A DNA stretch of 64,000 nt, from positions 607,739 to 671,738 of the forward strand of contig PDIP01000003.1 in assembly GCA_002811645.1 (NCBI GenBank). Direction: 5' to 3'. The DNA comes from Corallochytrium limacisporum. Taxonomy: Eukaryota; Opisthokonta. This document shows positions 1-10,682 of the stretch, in pieces. Positions within the stretch are counted from its first letter, which is position 1. Every line of letters starts with the position of its first letter. The notes beneath the pieces were generated by a model that saw only the letters and a list, made by a program, of their open reading frames with translations, had not been told where the DNA came from and did not search any database. The translations under genes were made by a program, and so were the position numbers.

Positions 1-5
1 ATATT

Positions 6-1487
6 TTATGCCGTCTGCAGAGCATTGCAGACTCCGCCGACAATGATGGCAGCAGGGGAGATGATAACGGCATCACGGGCCTTCTGATGAATGTCCTCCA
101 GGGTGCCAAAGACTTCCTGCTGATCCCCCCACGTTGCCTTCTGCACCACAGCGGCCGGAGTTTTGTTTGGGAATCCAAGTTCGCTGATAAGGCGTTGACT
201 CAGGTCTCCTAGGCGCTCAATGCCCATGAGGAACACAAGAGTGCGCTTGGCGTGGTACTGAGGGATCTCGGGCAAAGTACCCTCCCGTCCGCGACCAGTC
301 AGCACTAGCACTTGATCAGCTATACCACGATGAGTCACAGGGATATTGGCAGCCAGAGGGGCAGCGAATGCACTCGTCACACCAGCGATCACTTTGGCCT
401 CGTAACCGTGCTCGCGGAAGAAAACAATCTCTTCACCACCGCGACCGAATACAAAGGGATCCCCACCCTTGAGGCGAACGACGGTCTTGCCCTGCTTCAG
501 CGCCTGTAAACCCCACTCGTGGAGCTCGTTCTGGGCCTTATCAGCCCTTCCAGGGTACTTCTGTGCAAACTTGATCTCGCACTTGATCGTGTTGATCAAC
601 TCTTTAGGGATCAGCTTGTCCGCAAGCACCAAATCAGCACGGTCCAGGACTTCACGAGCAGCCATTGTCAGTAAACCCGGTGAACCCGGCCCAGCACCGA
701 CCAACCAAATCTCACCATGGGCAGCAAGTATCTTATCATCACAGCCACTCTGTTCCTCCTCGTTCCTTGTATGTTGGGCCTGCTGCGTGAGTGCGCGACT
801 GACGCCTAGTGAAGAAGGTAATACATCTTCCAGGTAATGCACCTTGAGTTCCTCAATATCACCAGCAGTGATCTTGGCCAGGTCGTCATAAGACCATGAC
901 TCTGCAATCCTCCTCAAAAAAGTGCTTGCTGGCATCTCCTTATTTTCATTGACCTCGATGGCCCGAATGGCATCCCGCATACTGGCATACTTCTCGATCG
1001 AAGAGGAGATATTTGTGGGCAGTAACTTTTCGATGTCCCGGCGGATACGGGCGGCAAGACTGCAGCCAGACCCTTTTGTGCTAACGGTAACCTCGAGTCG
1101 GCCTTGGTGGCTCACAGATGGCAGAATAAAGTCACTGCTGTCTGCGGCCAGGGGGGCAGTCACGAGGATCCCTGCATCATTGCACACCCTTGCGAGCCAT
1201 TGTTGTTGTGCCTGGTCACCTTCAGCCACAAATAGAACCTGCACTCCAAGGCTCAGCAGGGCATCCCGAGAGATTTCCTCCTTCGAAAATTCCACTCTGC
1301 CACTTTCCAGAAACTGCTTCATCTCAGTTGCCACTATGGCCGCAGGCGGCATGAAGACAGTGAGACGATTCACCCCGCCTTGCAGCGCGAGATTCACGCG
1401 GGATGCCGCCAGAACGCCAGTACCATAGACGCCAACCACGCGTCCAGACAGACGTAACCCAACGGAGACGTGGTTGCGAGTTGCCAT
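6..1487 (-). CDS. Siroheme synthase: precorrin-2 dehydrogenase/ferrochelatase fused to uroporphyrinogen-III methyltransferase
   Basis: The 493-residue protein joins two enzymes of siroheme synthesis, the cofactor of sulfite and assimilatory nitrite reductases. Residues 1-230 resemble the Met8/CysG N-terminal half, with a glycine-rich nucleotide loop (GVYGTGVLAASR) and a GSGCSLAARIRRDIE stretch typical of the family. Residues 258-490 are a SAM-dependent uroporphyrinogen methyltransferase, with VGAGPGSPGLLT, the RLKGGDPFVFGRGGEE block and IPVTHRGIADQVLVLTGRG. Fungal Met1-type proteins share this order. The ATG at 1487 is the first in-frame one and the frame is intronless. The gene faces away from the PAPS reductase-ATP sulfurylase fusion, which supports a role in sulfate assimilation. 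Whether the N-terminal half is active cannot be judged by eye. Confidence 0.93.
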   Translation of the reverse strand: MATRNHVSVGLRLSGRVVGVYGTGVLAASRVNLALQGGVNRLTVFMPPAAIVATEMKQFLESGRVEFSKEEISRDALLSLGVQVLFVAEGDQAQQQWLARVCNDAGILVTAPLAADSSDFILPSVSHQGRLEVTVSTKGSGCSLAARIRRDIEKLLPTNISSSIEKYASMRDAIRAIEVNENKEMPASTFLRRIAESWSYDDLAKITAGDIEELKVHYLEDVLPSSLGVSRALTQQAQHTRNEEEQSGCDDKILAAHGEIWLVGAGPGSPGLLTMAAREVLDRADLVLADKLIPKELINTIKCEIKFAQKYPGRADKAQNELHEWGLQALKQGKTVVRLKGGDPFVFGRGGEEIVFFREHGYEAKVIAGVTSAFAAPLAANIPVTHRGIADQVLVLTGRGREGTLPEIPQYHAKRTLVFLMGIERLGDLSQRLISELGFPNKTPAAVVQKATWGDQQEVFGTLEDIHQKARDAVIISPAAIIVGGVCNALQTA

Positions 1488-2267
1488 ATTGGCAAAGATT
1501 TCTGTTCTCCGTAATCCTCGAAGGCACTCTTATCGTTGAGTCCTGTCTCATCGGACGTCCTTTCACATAGGTCTTGAAAATCATCTTATCATTTCTTAGT
1601 ACCAGAATCGAATTATGTCGCCGGTGTCCTGACAATTACTATGTCTGTCCCACCCACAGTCGTCTGTCGGGACAGCTGACCACCGTCGGCGAGGACAGAA
1701 GAAAGTGCCGAGTTGAGTGTGGACTTAGGGCTCCCTGGCTTTACCACCACTGCATTTCAGTGGAAAATGTGTGAACTTGGGCCCCCGCCATAGAAGAGCA
1801 CCGGCAGACAAAAATAGCACGAGTACGGGTACGTTGGAGACCCGTATAACAGAGCGGTAAGTTTCCAGGCCTGAGATCCCTCTGATCCCTATCGATTCAC
1901 CCCACTGCTGTGCTGGGATGACACTGCTTCGTATCGAGGGACGGCCAAAAAACTGGAGACGCAACTATACTTTTGCCACATCTGGGTATCGTATCTCATT
2001 CTGTTGCGTTCATCTAATCGACGTCACACCTTATTCGTCGCCCTTTCTCTTTTTTTTTTGTGTCCGCTCACAAAGAGCACAGTGTTGTGTCTTGTCCTCA
2101 GTAGTGTGTCGGCAGTTAATTTTTCAAATCTGCTTACCTTATCGAAAGTTCTTGGAAAAGTGTGACTTTCATGGGTCCAATTCCTTGACCTTGCGCACAA
2201 GATATCTCCGAGTCAAAACCTTCTCAATAGGAATCCCAGCCACAGCAAGGCCGATGAAATCGCTTAG

Positions 2268-2301
2268 TGGTTGTGCGAGTGCTCTGGTTGTGCGAGTGCA
2301 C
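2268..2301. repeat. 17 bp imperfect tandem duplication
   Basis: Two adjacent copies of TGGTTGTGCGAGTGCTC, the second ending in AC instead of TC (one mismatch). It is one of four similar short duplications in gene-poor DNA of this window. Confidence 0.85.
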
Positions 2302-2574
2302 TCCTAGGGACTATATACTTCGGTGTATTTTCTATTGGACACGAACATTAAGTGGGCCTACGAAGGGAGAGGAGGAGGGGGGTAACCATCCATTTTTTCG
2401 TTTGCTACATCCGGGACCCTCTCATTCGCAACCAGCAGCCTCCGGAACTTAGGGACTTTGAACCACATCACCGGGTGGTGATGCCATCAATTGCATCAAG
2501 GGAGCCATCACTGTGATAAGTAGGGCGACTTTGGTATGAGTCTGTTGGGGGGGGTCATTATTGTGCCCCCGTTC

Positions 2575-2626
2575 GGGGAAGGGTGGGGGAAAGGGGTGGG
2601 GCGGGGAGGGGGGAAGGGGAAAAGGT
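2575..2626 (+). repeat. G-run cluster with quadruplex potential
   Basis: About eight runs of three to six G lie within roughly 50 bases on the plus strand, separated by one to three bases, after a G8 tract at about 2547-2554. This spacing is compatible with a G-quadruplex. It lies about 1.1 kb upstream of the siroheme synthase start and 2.2 kb upstream of the fusion gene. Confidence 0.75.
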
Positions 2627-4845
2627 TTCAGCCTACAAAAAACCACAACTGGGTAAAGCAAGGGGAAAAGGACCACAAGTTGCTTTTCTCCGCTGCTGGG
2701 GGAGTGTTGAATACGGAGATGCGTGGTGAAGGCTTAGTTAAACAAACGTTGCCCAGTCAGTTACGTAATTGTGCTCCTCTGCAGCACAGTTTTCCGATCG
2801 GTCACGAGACTCTAAGCACCACGGTACTCATTTACGCGGGGGCCATGGTTTGAATTCTCCATTTTTCAAACGTCATGGATGCATCGCCACACCAACATCA
2901 CAGTAACCTCATAGACTGGCAACCATCCATTTTGCAGATGCACTGGAGAACCGCTGCATGTTAAACTTATATTCAGCTGCGAATGTGGGACCGGGATAGA
3001 GAATTTCACAGAGTGCAGACCGAATGCGATTCTTTGCAGACAACTCACACTATGCAAAAGCATGAAATTTTCATGGCTAGCATGCTCCGGCAGCATGTAG
3101 TGCTAGAGCAACGTTTGCTGCATCATATCATAAGGCGGACTGTGGTAAGCCTGAGTACTATACTGCTTACTTACACAACAAGACTCGTGGGGCCAACTTA
3201 GATGCGCTCACACACTCTGCTTTTCCCTGGGCATGAGATATGGGCGCCATCGGCATGTACTCCACCGTCCAGACTTGGTGGCTGATGTTGCATTGTTCCT
3301 AGATTAAATGCACAGCGAGGCGGCCTTTTCATGCATGATCCAGCAATCGTTCTGAACGATGATTTGCTGAAACCTGGTTCAAAAAATGAGGGAAAACTAG
3401 AAAGAAGTTCAGAGTAGAAATCAAGTGTAGCACGAGAAAATTACCCAAAGACGGGCGTCTACAGCAAATCCACACGTGAAAAGCAACTGTCTCACAACTG
3501 GGCTAAAGCTACACTGACAGCGGGAAGGGGTCGGTAAAGGCGCGGTGGACGCCCTTGTCGGTGAAGGGCACTAAGGTACTATCTACCTAGAATGAACCAA
3601 GCCTCGACTTCGTTACACTTTGAGCGGCGGGGTTTCATTAGCTTGGGCCGGTAGACGTGTCCAGATCCACTCCCACTGTGCTGCCGAACACACGTACAAG
3701 GAACAGCACCGCGCATTGTTCCAATTGACTGAGGGAAGGCATCATCATCGTCAGCAGAGAATGCCCCGGTGGTGGGAGTTCCATTGCCGCTTGTGCACGC
3801 CTTCCACCTGAAGTGAAGAATAATGATCCGGGATTCTGGAACCCTATGCGACCTTAGCGTTCTGGGTCATTCAATGTGGATGGAGGGGAAAAAAACTGCG
3901 TCTTCCCCGTGAGACAGACACACCCTAAGTAGCACGGTATCATTTTGAAGTCTCTCAGAACGCGGAAGGAGTTTATTACCTGTCGTACATCTAGTATGGG
4001 AGGAGACTATTTACAGATCACTCATTTTGCAGGATGGGGGGCTATCTTTCGTATTCCCGTGAACACAATCAAAATCGCAATGGACGTCCCGGGTGGAGGA
4101 AAGGGGGTGGGGAAAATGTTTCGTGATTAGTCGGGGGCAATACTTCTATATCTACAGTACGAGGACAAATCTGCGGATCGCAACCTATTGAGTATTACGG
4201 CCTATCTCGCACATTCCTGTGAAGTCGATCAGGACCCTGGAAATGGCAATATACCGCAACACATCGCCGAGATAGACTGATTTTGCAAGTGTGAGTACTC
4301 AGAATGGAAATTGTATACGTAATGTATGGATATCTCCCAAAGGCTTTTGTATACGTGGACATAATTGGCAATGAGTGATCGGGAGGGGAGGGGGGAAAGG
4401 GTGATAGACGGTTTGTCATCGCAAACATCATCATCCTCAATGGTTCTGTGGTGGGCTCATGCTTACTTAGATGCCAAGGATAGTGTATTCTCCATGTCTG
4501 CGGCCATTTCATACATGCTGCAGTTATTCTCGCAATCCACACACAATGGTGGACACCACTCGGAAGCCACGTTCTTGGGAAGGGGTTAGCTCGAGGTACG
4601 CGACCGCGCACTGCAGTTTTGTGTCGTCCGTTGTGATTGAGGCGATACTGTCTGACTTTCATTTGGGTATTCACCGGATTCCACTGAGATCATCGATATC
4701 TCTTTTTGAAATTGTCGGTCTTCCTCTTCTTCTCCTTGTTGGTTTGCGAATCGGTTCAATTAGAACCCTTTGGAGACCGAAACCGAGCTCTTGCAGTGAC
4801 TTCCCTTCAGGGAGCAGTCAACACTCTGGACTGACTGCTATTTAA

Positions 4846-6900
4846 ATGTCCCGGAGACAAGTGGATGTAGAATTGATGAGCGATCGATTAGTTGCAGACT
4901 TTGAAAGTCTAGGGTCCATCAAATTTATACATTTCAACATGCCACCTCACAACGAAGCTTTCCCAAGTAAGCGCCAGAAGCTGAACGACAAGGTTCAGGC
5001 CTTCAAGTTGAACGTTGACAAGTATCTTCAGGGCACCGAGCCATCCAAAGTTGTCCTCGCCTCTGCGTGGCTGATTAGCGACAATGTCATTGTAGATCTC
5101 TTCAAGCGGTTCGCTCCGGAACATTTTCCCACTGTCGTCGCTGTCGACACCCTGCATCTCTTCCCCGAGACCCATGATGTTCTGAACGAGATGGAGGAAA
5201 AGTACGACTTCAAGACCAAATTGTACAAGCCCGTCGATTGCGAGACTCAGGAAGACTTCAACAAGAAGTTCGGCAAGCATGAAGTCCTGACCTTTGCTGA
5301 CTTTGACAAGCACTCAAAGATTGAGCCCATCACTCGCGGCTTCGAGGAGGCCCAGAAAGAAATTGTTATCACTGGCCGCCGTATGGACCAGGGCAACGCG
5401 CGCACCGAAATGGCTATCTTCGAAGAGGATAAGAAGACCTTTAATCCACTTGCTGAGTGGTCTTGGGAAGATGTGGTCGACTACGTCATGGCCAACAATG
5501 TGCCTTACAATCCTCTGCACAAGAAAATCTACATCTCTGGCAAAGCGGTGAAACCAATCAATCGCGACGACCTGACTCAGTTCCAAACCAAGGTGCTGGA
5601 CCGCCCCTACTTCTCCTACGCTGAAAGCGAAATCAATAGCTATGGTGCCAATGTCTACGTCTGGAAATCCTTCGGCGACATCCACTCTACTGTGCCCGTT
5701 GCCTACAGCGATAGCGAGCGCGCCGGACGCTTCGTTGGTCGTGAGCAGACTGAATGTGGTATTCACACTCGCGTCGCTGGCAAGCACACTCCCCACGGCG
5801 GTGTACTGATTAACTGCCTGGTTGGTGAGGATCACACTGAGGTTGCTCAGCATTACATTGAAATGACCGAGCGCCAGGTCTGCGACTTTGAACTCATCTC
5901 AAACGGCGGTTTCAGCCCCTTGAAAGGATTTATGACTAAGGTCGAGTATGACAAGGTTGTAGCCCACATGCGCCTGCCGGAAGAGCAACTATTTGGCCTG
6001 CCTGTGACCATGGACACCGACAATGAGGCACTCAAGGTTGGTGACGTTGTTGAGTTGACCTACACTCCCTTTAACGCCAAGGGCTACATGACAGTGACCG
6101 ACAAGTGGATACCCGATCGCAGTGTTGAAGGTGAGAAGGTCTATGGTACCGCCAGCGATGAACACCCCGCTGTGAACCACCTTCTCAATGAAAAGAAGAA
6201 GTACAATATTGGCGGTCCCGTGCGCTGCGTCCGTCTCCCACAGCGAGACTGGGTGAAGTGTGTGACTCCTAAGGAATTGCGCGCCCGCAACGGCGACAAG
6301 AACGTGATCGCTTTCCAGAGTCGCAATCCTCTGCACCGTGCCCATGTGGAAATGTTCATCCGCGTTGCCGCTGAGTACGACGCTGAAGTGCTGGTACACC
6401 CTGTAATTGGACCGACTAAGGGAGATGATGTTCCCGCCACTGTACGCAAGCAGACGTATGATGTTCTGGCGCAAGAGCTTGACCACGTTCAGTTCGAATA
6501 TCTGCCCTACAACATGATGGTCGGAGGTCCGCGTGAGGCCCTCCAGCACGCCCTGGTTCGCAAGAACTATGGTTGCACTGGTATGATCGTTGGCCGTGAC
6601 CACGCTGGCTGCAAGAACAAGGCCGGTGAGGACTTCTATGGACCGTACGAGGCCCACGATCTGCTGAAGCCTCTGGCAAAGGAGCTCGGCATGGACATTG
6701 TCTTCTTTATGCAGATGGTGTACACCGAAGAGACCAAGTCCTACATCCCCATTGGCGAGGCCAAGCAGGCTGGATACAGCCCCATGAGCATCTCCGGCAC
6801 TAAGTTCCGCAAGATGCTTACCAATGGAGATCATATTCCTGAGTGGTTTGCCTTCCCAAATGTTGTCGCCATCCTCCGCCAGTACTACTCATCCGAGTGA
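4846..6900 (+). CDS. PAPS reductase-ATP sulfurylase fusion protein
   Basis: This 684-residue protein fuses two enzymes of sulfate assimilation. Residues 1-310 are a CysH-family reductase: SAWLISDNVI near residue 69, VITGRRMDQG, NPLAEWSWEDV, DIHSTVPVA and the catalytic REQTECGIH with Cys304. The paired cysteines that hold an iron-sulfur cluster in APS reductases are absent (HSKIEP occupies that place), which favours PAPS as substrate. An insert of about 35 residues lies between YNPLHKK and SFGDIHST. Residues 320-684 are ATP sulfurylase, with QSRNPLHRAH at about 491-500 and GRDHAG at about 583-588. No APS kinase domain is present, so the intervening step must be done by another enzyme if PAPS is the substrate. 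The ATG at 4846 was chosen; Met11 is an alternative start. Confidence 0.93.
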   Translation: MSRRQVDVELMSDRLVADFESLGSIKFIHFNMPPHNEAFPSKRQKLNDKVQAFKLNVDKYLQGTEPSKVVLASAWLISDNVIVDLFKRFAPEHFPTVVAVDTLHLFPETHDVLNEMEEKYDFKTKLYKPVDCETQEDFNKKFGKHEVLTFADFDKHSKIEPITRGFEEAQKEIVITGRRMDQGNARTEMAIFEEDKKTFNPLAEWSWEDVVDYVMANNVPYNPLHKKIYISGKAVKPINRDDLTQFQTKVLDRPYFSYAESEINSYGANVYVWKSFGDIHSTVPVAYSDSERAGRFVGREQTECGIHTRVAGKHTPHGGVLINCLVGEDHTEVAQHYIEMTERQVCDFELISNGGFSPLKGFMTKVEYDKVVAHMRLPEEQLFGLPVTMDTDNEALKVGDVVELTYTPFNAKGYMTVTDKWIPDRSVEGEKVYGTASDEHPAVNHLLNEKKKYNIGGPVRCVRLPQRDWVKCVTPKELRARNGDKNVIAFQSRNPLHRAHVEMFIRVAAEYDAEVLVHPVIGPTKGDDVPATVRKQTYDVLAQELDHVQFEYLPYNMMVGGPREALQHALVRKNYGCTGMIVGRDHAGCKNKAGEDFYGPYEAHDLLKPLAKELGMDIVFFMQMVYTEETKSYIPIGEAKQAGYSPMSISGTKFRKMLTNGDHIPEWFAFPNVVAILRQYYSSE

Positions 6901-7499
6901 TAGTGGGAATCGAAACCCATGTCAACCATATTGTTCCTAATCGTAAGCATCAGATGCCAGTATATTCATAGTTTTTTACCTTGCAGAGTTCTTTCAAAGC
7001 AGTGATCCTACATATCAGCGTTCGTGTCGATCTTGAGCACAGATGGATGGCGATCTTGGGCACCGATAGATGGCGCGGAGGATGTCAGCAATGGTTGCAC
7101 AAGGAGACGCAGAGTCTTCTGCCATCGACGCCAGTGGAGCAACCACTATAGTATGATTATCACTGTCTAGTCGGGGAAATAGAAAGGTCACTCAAAATTT
7201 CACAGGCGAAGCTGCGGGAAATTTGCATTAATCTTGGTCGGACGGGGAGTGCCAAACGTCCCGACTCGATGGATTAGGTGTAAAAGCCGGAGACACTACA
7301 GAACTGTGCTCTATCAGTCAGCGCAAATTGCAGGTCAATATGAGTGGTCCGAAATGTTGCTGAAGAATCAAGTCTCTGTTGTTGGACACATACAAGGAGA
7401 TCGCCATAGCGGAAGTAAGATATAGACTAGTTGATCGCAATTAGACTGCGGGTGATAGATGAAATGATAAGACATCAGTTTGTGCATTTCAGTACCAAC
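6901..7499. other. 3' flank and spacer of the fusion gene
   Basis: No coding frame or RNA gene is recognisable. It contains a 23 bp imperfect tandem duplication at 7028-7073. Confidence 0.6.
7028..7073. repeat. 23 bp imperfect tandem duplication
   Basis: CGATCTTGAGCACAGATGG-type unit at 7028-7050 repeated at 7051-7073 with three substitutions. Confidence 0.85.
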
Positions 7500-9990
7500 T
7501 CGGATCTTTAGGTACCGAAAGGAGCATTCAGTGTCCCAATCATTTCTAACTCTCTTCTGCAAGATCCCTTCACTTTCAAGAATCGGATTCTTTCTAAGGA
7601 CGACTCATTCGGAGTCAAGTGTTCCAGATGGAAACCTCGTGACCGTGGTCTACAACCATGGACAATGCTACTTGGAATGTAGCCGTCCTCCTCCAATTCT
7701 GTAGGTCGTTGTGACTTCTCCTTGGCGGTCAAAGTTAGGTCGAGCACCCCAGGCCTACGCCCTAGGCCGAGAAAGATACTCATCTCGGAACGGTTCATCT
7801 TGAAATGACCCACAGCAAGTCTTCAACCATGCCTGCTGACTTGCGGAATGCCCTTTCGATATCAATTGTCAGGTCCTCTAGCGAATGCTTCTTCTGTTGC
7901 CCTTCATTCTCCTATAATACATCTGACGTATCAACTGCTGTGTGAATGTCGTAACTGGCAGGCTTGCCTACGTAAGGCAATTCCCGGAATTCAGGTACTG
8001 GGCAATCCAAGGAGTGCTCGATCACATTGAAAATGAAGAGATGCGGTGTTTCAACAGGTCGTCTTCTGCGCTCGAGCATGTATTCAATGTGACGGCGAGA
8101 TTCTCTTGAAGCAGATACTCATACGCTGGGATGACCAGTACGTCACACACACAGGCAACTAGTAGGACACCCCTGACATTCAATTGACACATGCTTAACC
8201 AAGACTGATTTCATGTTGTAAGTTTTCCTCCATATCCCATACCATGATTACCCCGTCAGAGGACGCAGAAAGGGTCAGGTTAGCCCATGCAGTAGGACAT
8301 ATCGGAACCACAGAGGTACCATGATCAGATGTGATGACAGTGTGCCCATTTTTCGAAAAGTGTCCATTTGCGCTGTTCTAAGATGCGAGTAGTTGCTACT
8401 ATATGGCAGGGTTCGAACATGTACAAAACCACCAGCGCAGCCAAAGGGACGAATTACCTCCTAGTAACACTTGATGTCAGTCGTTAGTTTGGCGTTCAAG
8501 TTGTAAGTGGCACAGAGATCAAAGTCAGATACCGATCCGTTTGTACAGTGAAGCTTGAAACACTTGACTTCACAATCTGCAGCAGTGGTGAAGAGATGAG
8601 CTCTTTGCTCGATCCACTGAACATATGTTACAGTGGCATTATGTGGGTAGTTGGTATAAGATCATGACCATTTCTGTAGAAACAGACAGCATAGCTCGTG
8701 TCGGTACCACCCAATGGCTATGCATGGCTAAGTTCGTCGTTATCTGAGGGAACTGCACAGATGCACTTCGATTGTATCAAAGAGCCCGAAGTTCCAACCT
8801 GCGGGGTCCAAACGTCTGTCTGTGGTCAGGGCTGGATTTGAGGATAAGGACGATTCCATCATCCGACCGCTTAGTAGAAACACAGGTATGGTGCTAGATA
8901 AGGCATCCATTGTCATGGAAATACATCGTTTGGTGGTCAGTAATGGTAGCTGCACTTGAACCCTCGCATGGCTGACCGGATTAAGGAAGATGACATCACC
9001 GAAATGGCCAGAGACCACTCGGGGTACGATCTCCAGCTCTATTGTTCCCCCTTTCGAAGATTGGCTGAAGCAGCCGTCTAGTTGGAACATGGCTGAAACT
9101 GGGCCTGCGACGTGTGCAAAAGGGCGAAAACCGGAATGTAGGCTTACCAGATCCAACGGGCCAGGCCAGATGCAGCAATCAGATTTCCAACAATGTCCAT
9201 ATGACCAATGGGATAGTGTAATGCGTGTTTGAAAACTGGTCCACCATTGTCCTCTATGTCCCATGCCCGAATGCTGCCGTCAGTAGATGACGTCTGAGTA
9301 GCCTGGGTGCAATTGGCGTCATCTTTAACAGGTAAGAACCCCATTCACTTCAAGCTGTCGGAGGATCCGACCCGATGGCAGCCAAAACCTGATGTCCCCG
9401 CCGTTAACGCCACTGACTAGCATGTCATCCTTTTTGGAGTAGCAAAGGCCACAAACTGTTAGGCGATGGCACTCCAGAAACTTTCCTTGCTCTATACCGG
9501 TACTCAAACTGACACAAGAGGCGTGGTTATCCCATGCTGCCCGCACTCTCTGGTTGTATGAACGGTGACAGACGTTGCGAGTCCATGCCTCCTCCTGGAG
9601 GCTGATGTGCACTACATGGCGCAATTCAAGTGAAGCGGCACAGGTTTATGTTCATGGCGCTGTTTCCAATACGAGCAAATCCAAATCCTGTTCACACCAA
9701 CACAAAGCATTCCATTCCATTCGTCGACGAAATACATGCTGCCATGCTTACACGAGGAGTAGTCAATACCAAAGAGGGTTGACGCAGCTCCTGAGCAGCT
9801 AGATCGAGTACCACTCGTCCATCTGTCCGATGAGCCATCATCTGTTTCTTCATCTCCTTGGCAAGCAGGAAATACGTGATGTCGTGGTTACACCACTGCT
9901 CTCGATATGCACACTGACCGACCCTTGTTGATAATATTGCGACAGTCTGGAATGGCTGTATGTGTCGCATGCTACAGGACTTGGGCAACC
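7500..9990 (-). pseudogene. Decayed (or heavily interrupted) WD-repeat protein gene
   Basis: The minus strand carries scattered WD40-like blocks in different frames: MLVSGVNGGDIRFW near 9380-9425, TSSTDGSIRAWDIED near 9245-9290, FTTAADCEVKCFKL near 8550-8600, and LTLSASSDGVIMVWDMEE near 8225-8280. Between the first two the spacing expected of a WD repeat is kept only if a one-base frameshift is accepted near 9330, where little room exists for an intron. A protein-like stretch with one stop codon (ELPYVGKPASYDIHTAVDTS) follows at about 7915-7995 and may be the C-terminal part. Frameshifts plus stops suggest a pseudogene. A live gene with several very short introns is the alternative. The WD family cannot be named. 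Confidence 0.6.
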
Positions 9991-10202
9991 CAGGCTTCCC
10001 CCGAGGTCCGTAGCAGCACGGAAGGGCACCGCAATGTGTTCAAGTGCCTTCTTTACCTCCTCCTCTCATCGTCTTCTATCTCGGTTTTCAATTGATCACG
10101 CCTGTACATTGGCCACAGCGGCCTGCGGCCTCATCTAGGATCTATTTGACATTGCTATGGGTGCCGATCGATTGGCCCTGCCTTCAAGTTATGCCACAGG
10201 CC

Positions 10203-10254
10203 AGCTTTGCTATGAGGCTACCGATGTTAGCTTTGGTATGAAGCTGCCGATGTT
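10203..10254. repeat. 26 bp imperfect tandem duplication
   Basis: AGCTTTGCTATGAGGCTACC-type unit at 10203-10228 followed by a copy at 10229-10254 with three substitutions. Confidence 0.85.
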
Positions 10255-10636
10255 CACGGTATCCTCAACCTCCCCTGTATACGTCGTTGATTTACCTTGT
10301 GCAATGCCTACATAACAAAATCACGCAGCCGGAAAACGCTACCACCATTCCGTAGGCGAACCGCACACAGGTACATCTCTGTGAGTACTGCAATCTCTAC
10401 ACAACCCATCTCGTAGGGACCTGACGAGGAGTGGAGGATCGCTACTTGCAAACCCCAACCCACTATCAAGAAAGAAATCTGCTCTATCGTGAAGGACATC
10501 AAATTTCATACGGAGGTGTTTTAAATCCTGCTAAGGGTCGGTAGCTGTTTCCTATTGGGGTTCACATCTCTAACTTCATTGACAACTGGGAGCCACTGGC
10601 GGCACAAAAAAAAAAAGGAGTCGCAAGGAATATGCA

Positions 10637-10682
10637 TATCCACCCGTTGAATTCGAACGTATCCACCCGTAGAATTCGAACC
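10637..10682. repeat. 23 bp imperfect tandem duplication
   Basis: TATCCACCCGTTGAATTCGA-type unit at 10637-10659 repeated at 10660-10682 with three substitutions. Confidence 0.85.

Larger units (their letters stand above)
1488..4845. other. 3.4 kb intergenic spacer between two divergent sulfur genes
   Basis: No frame here resembles a known protein and no RNA gene was found. It must carry the 5' flanks of both sulfur genes. It holds a dense G-run block at 2575-2626 and a 17 bp tandem duplication at 2268-2301. An unseen intron-rich gene cannot be excluded. Confidence 0.6.

Noticed and set aside
9328-9340. Plus-strand AACAGGTAAGAAC, an excellent donor-like site
   Set aside because: No coding frame on the plus strand here; WD motifs are on the other strand.
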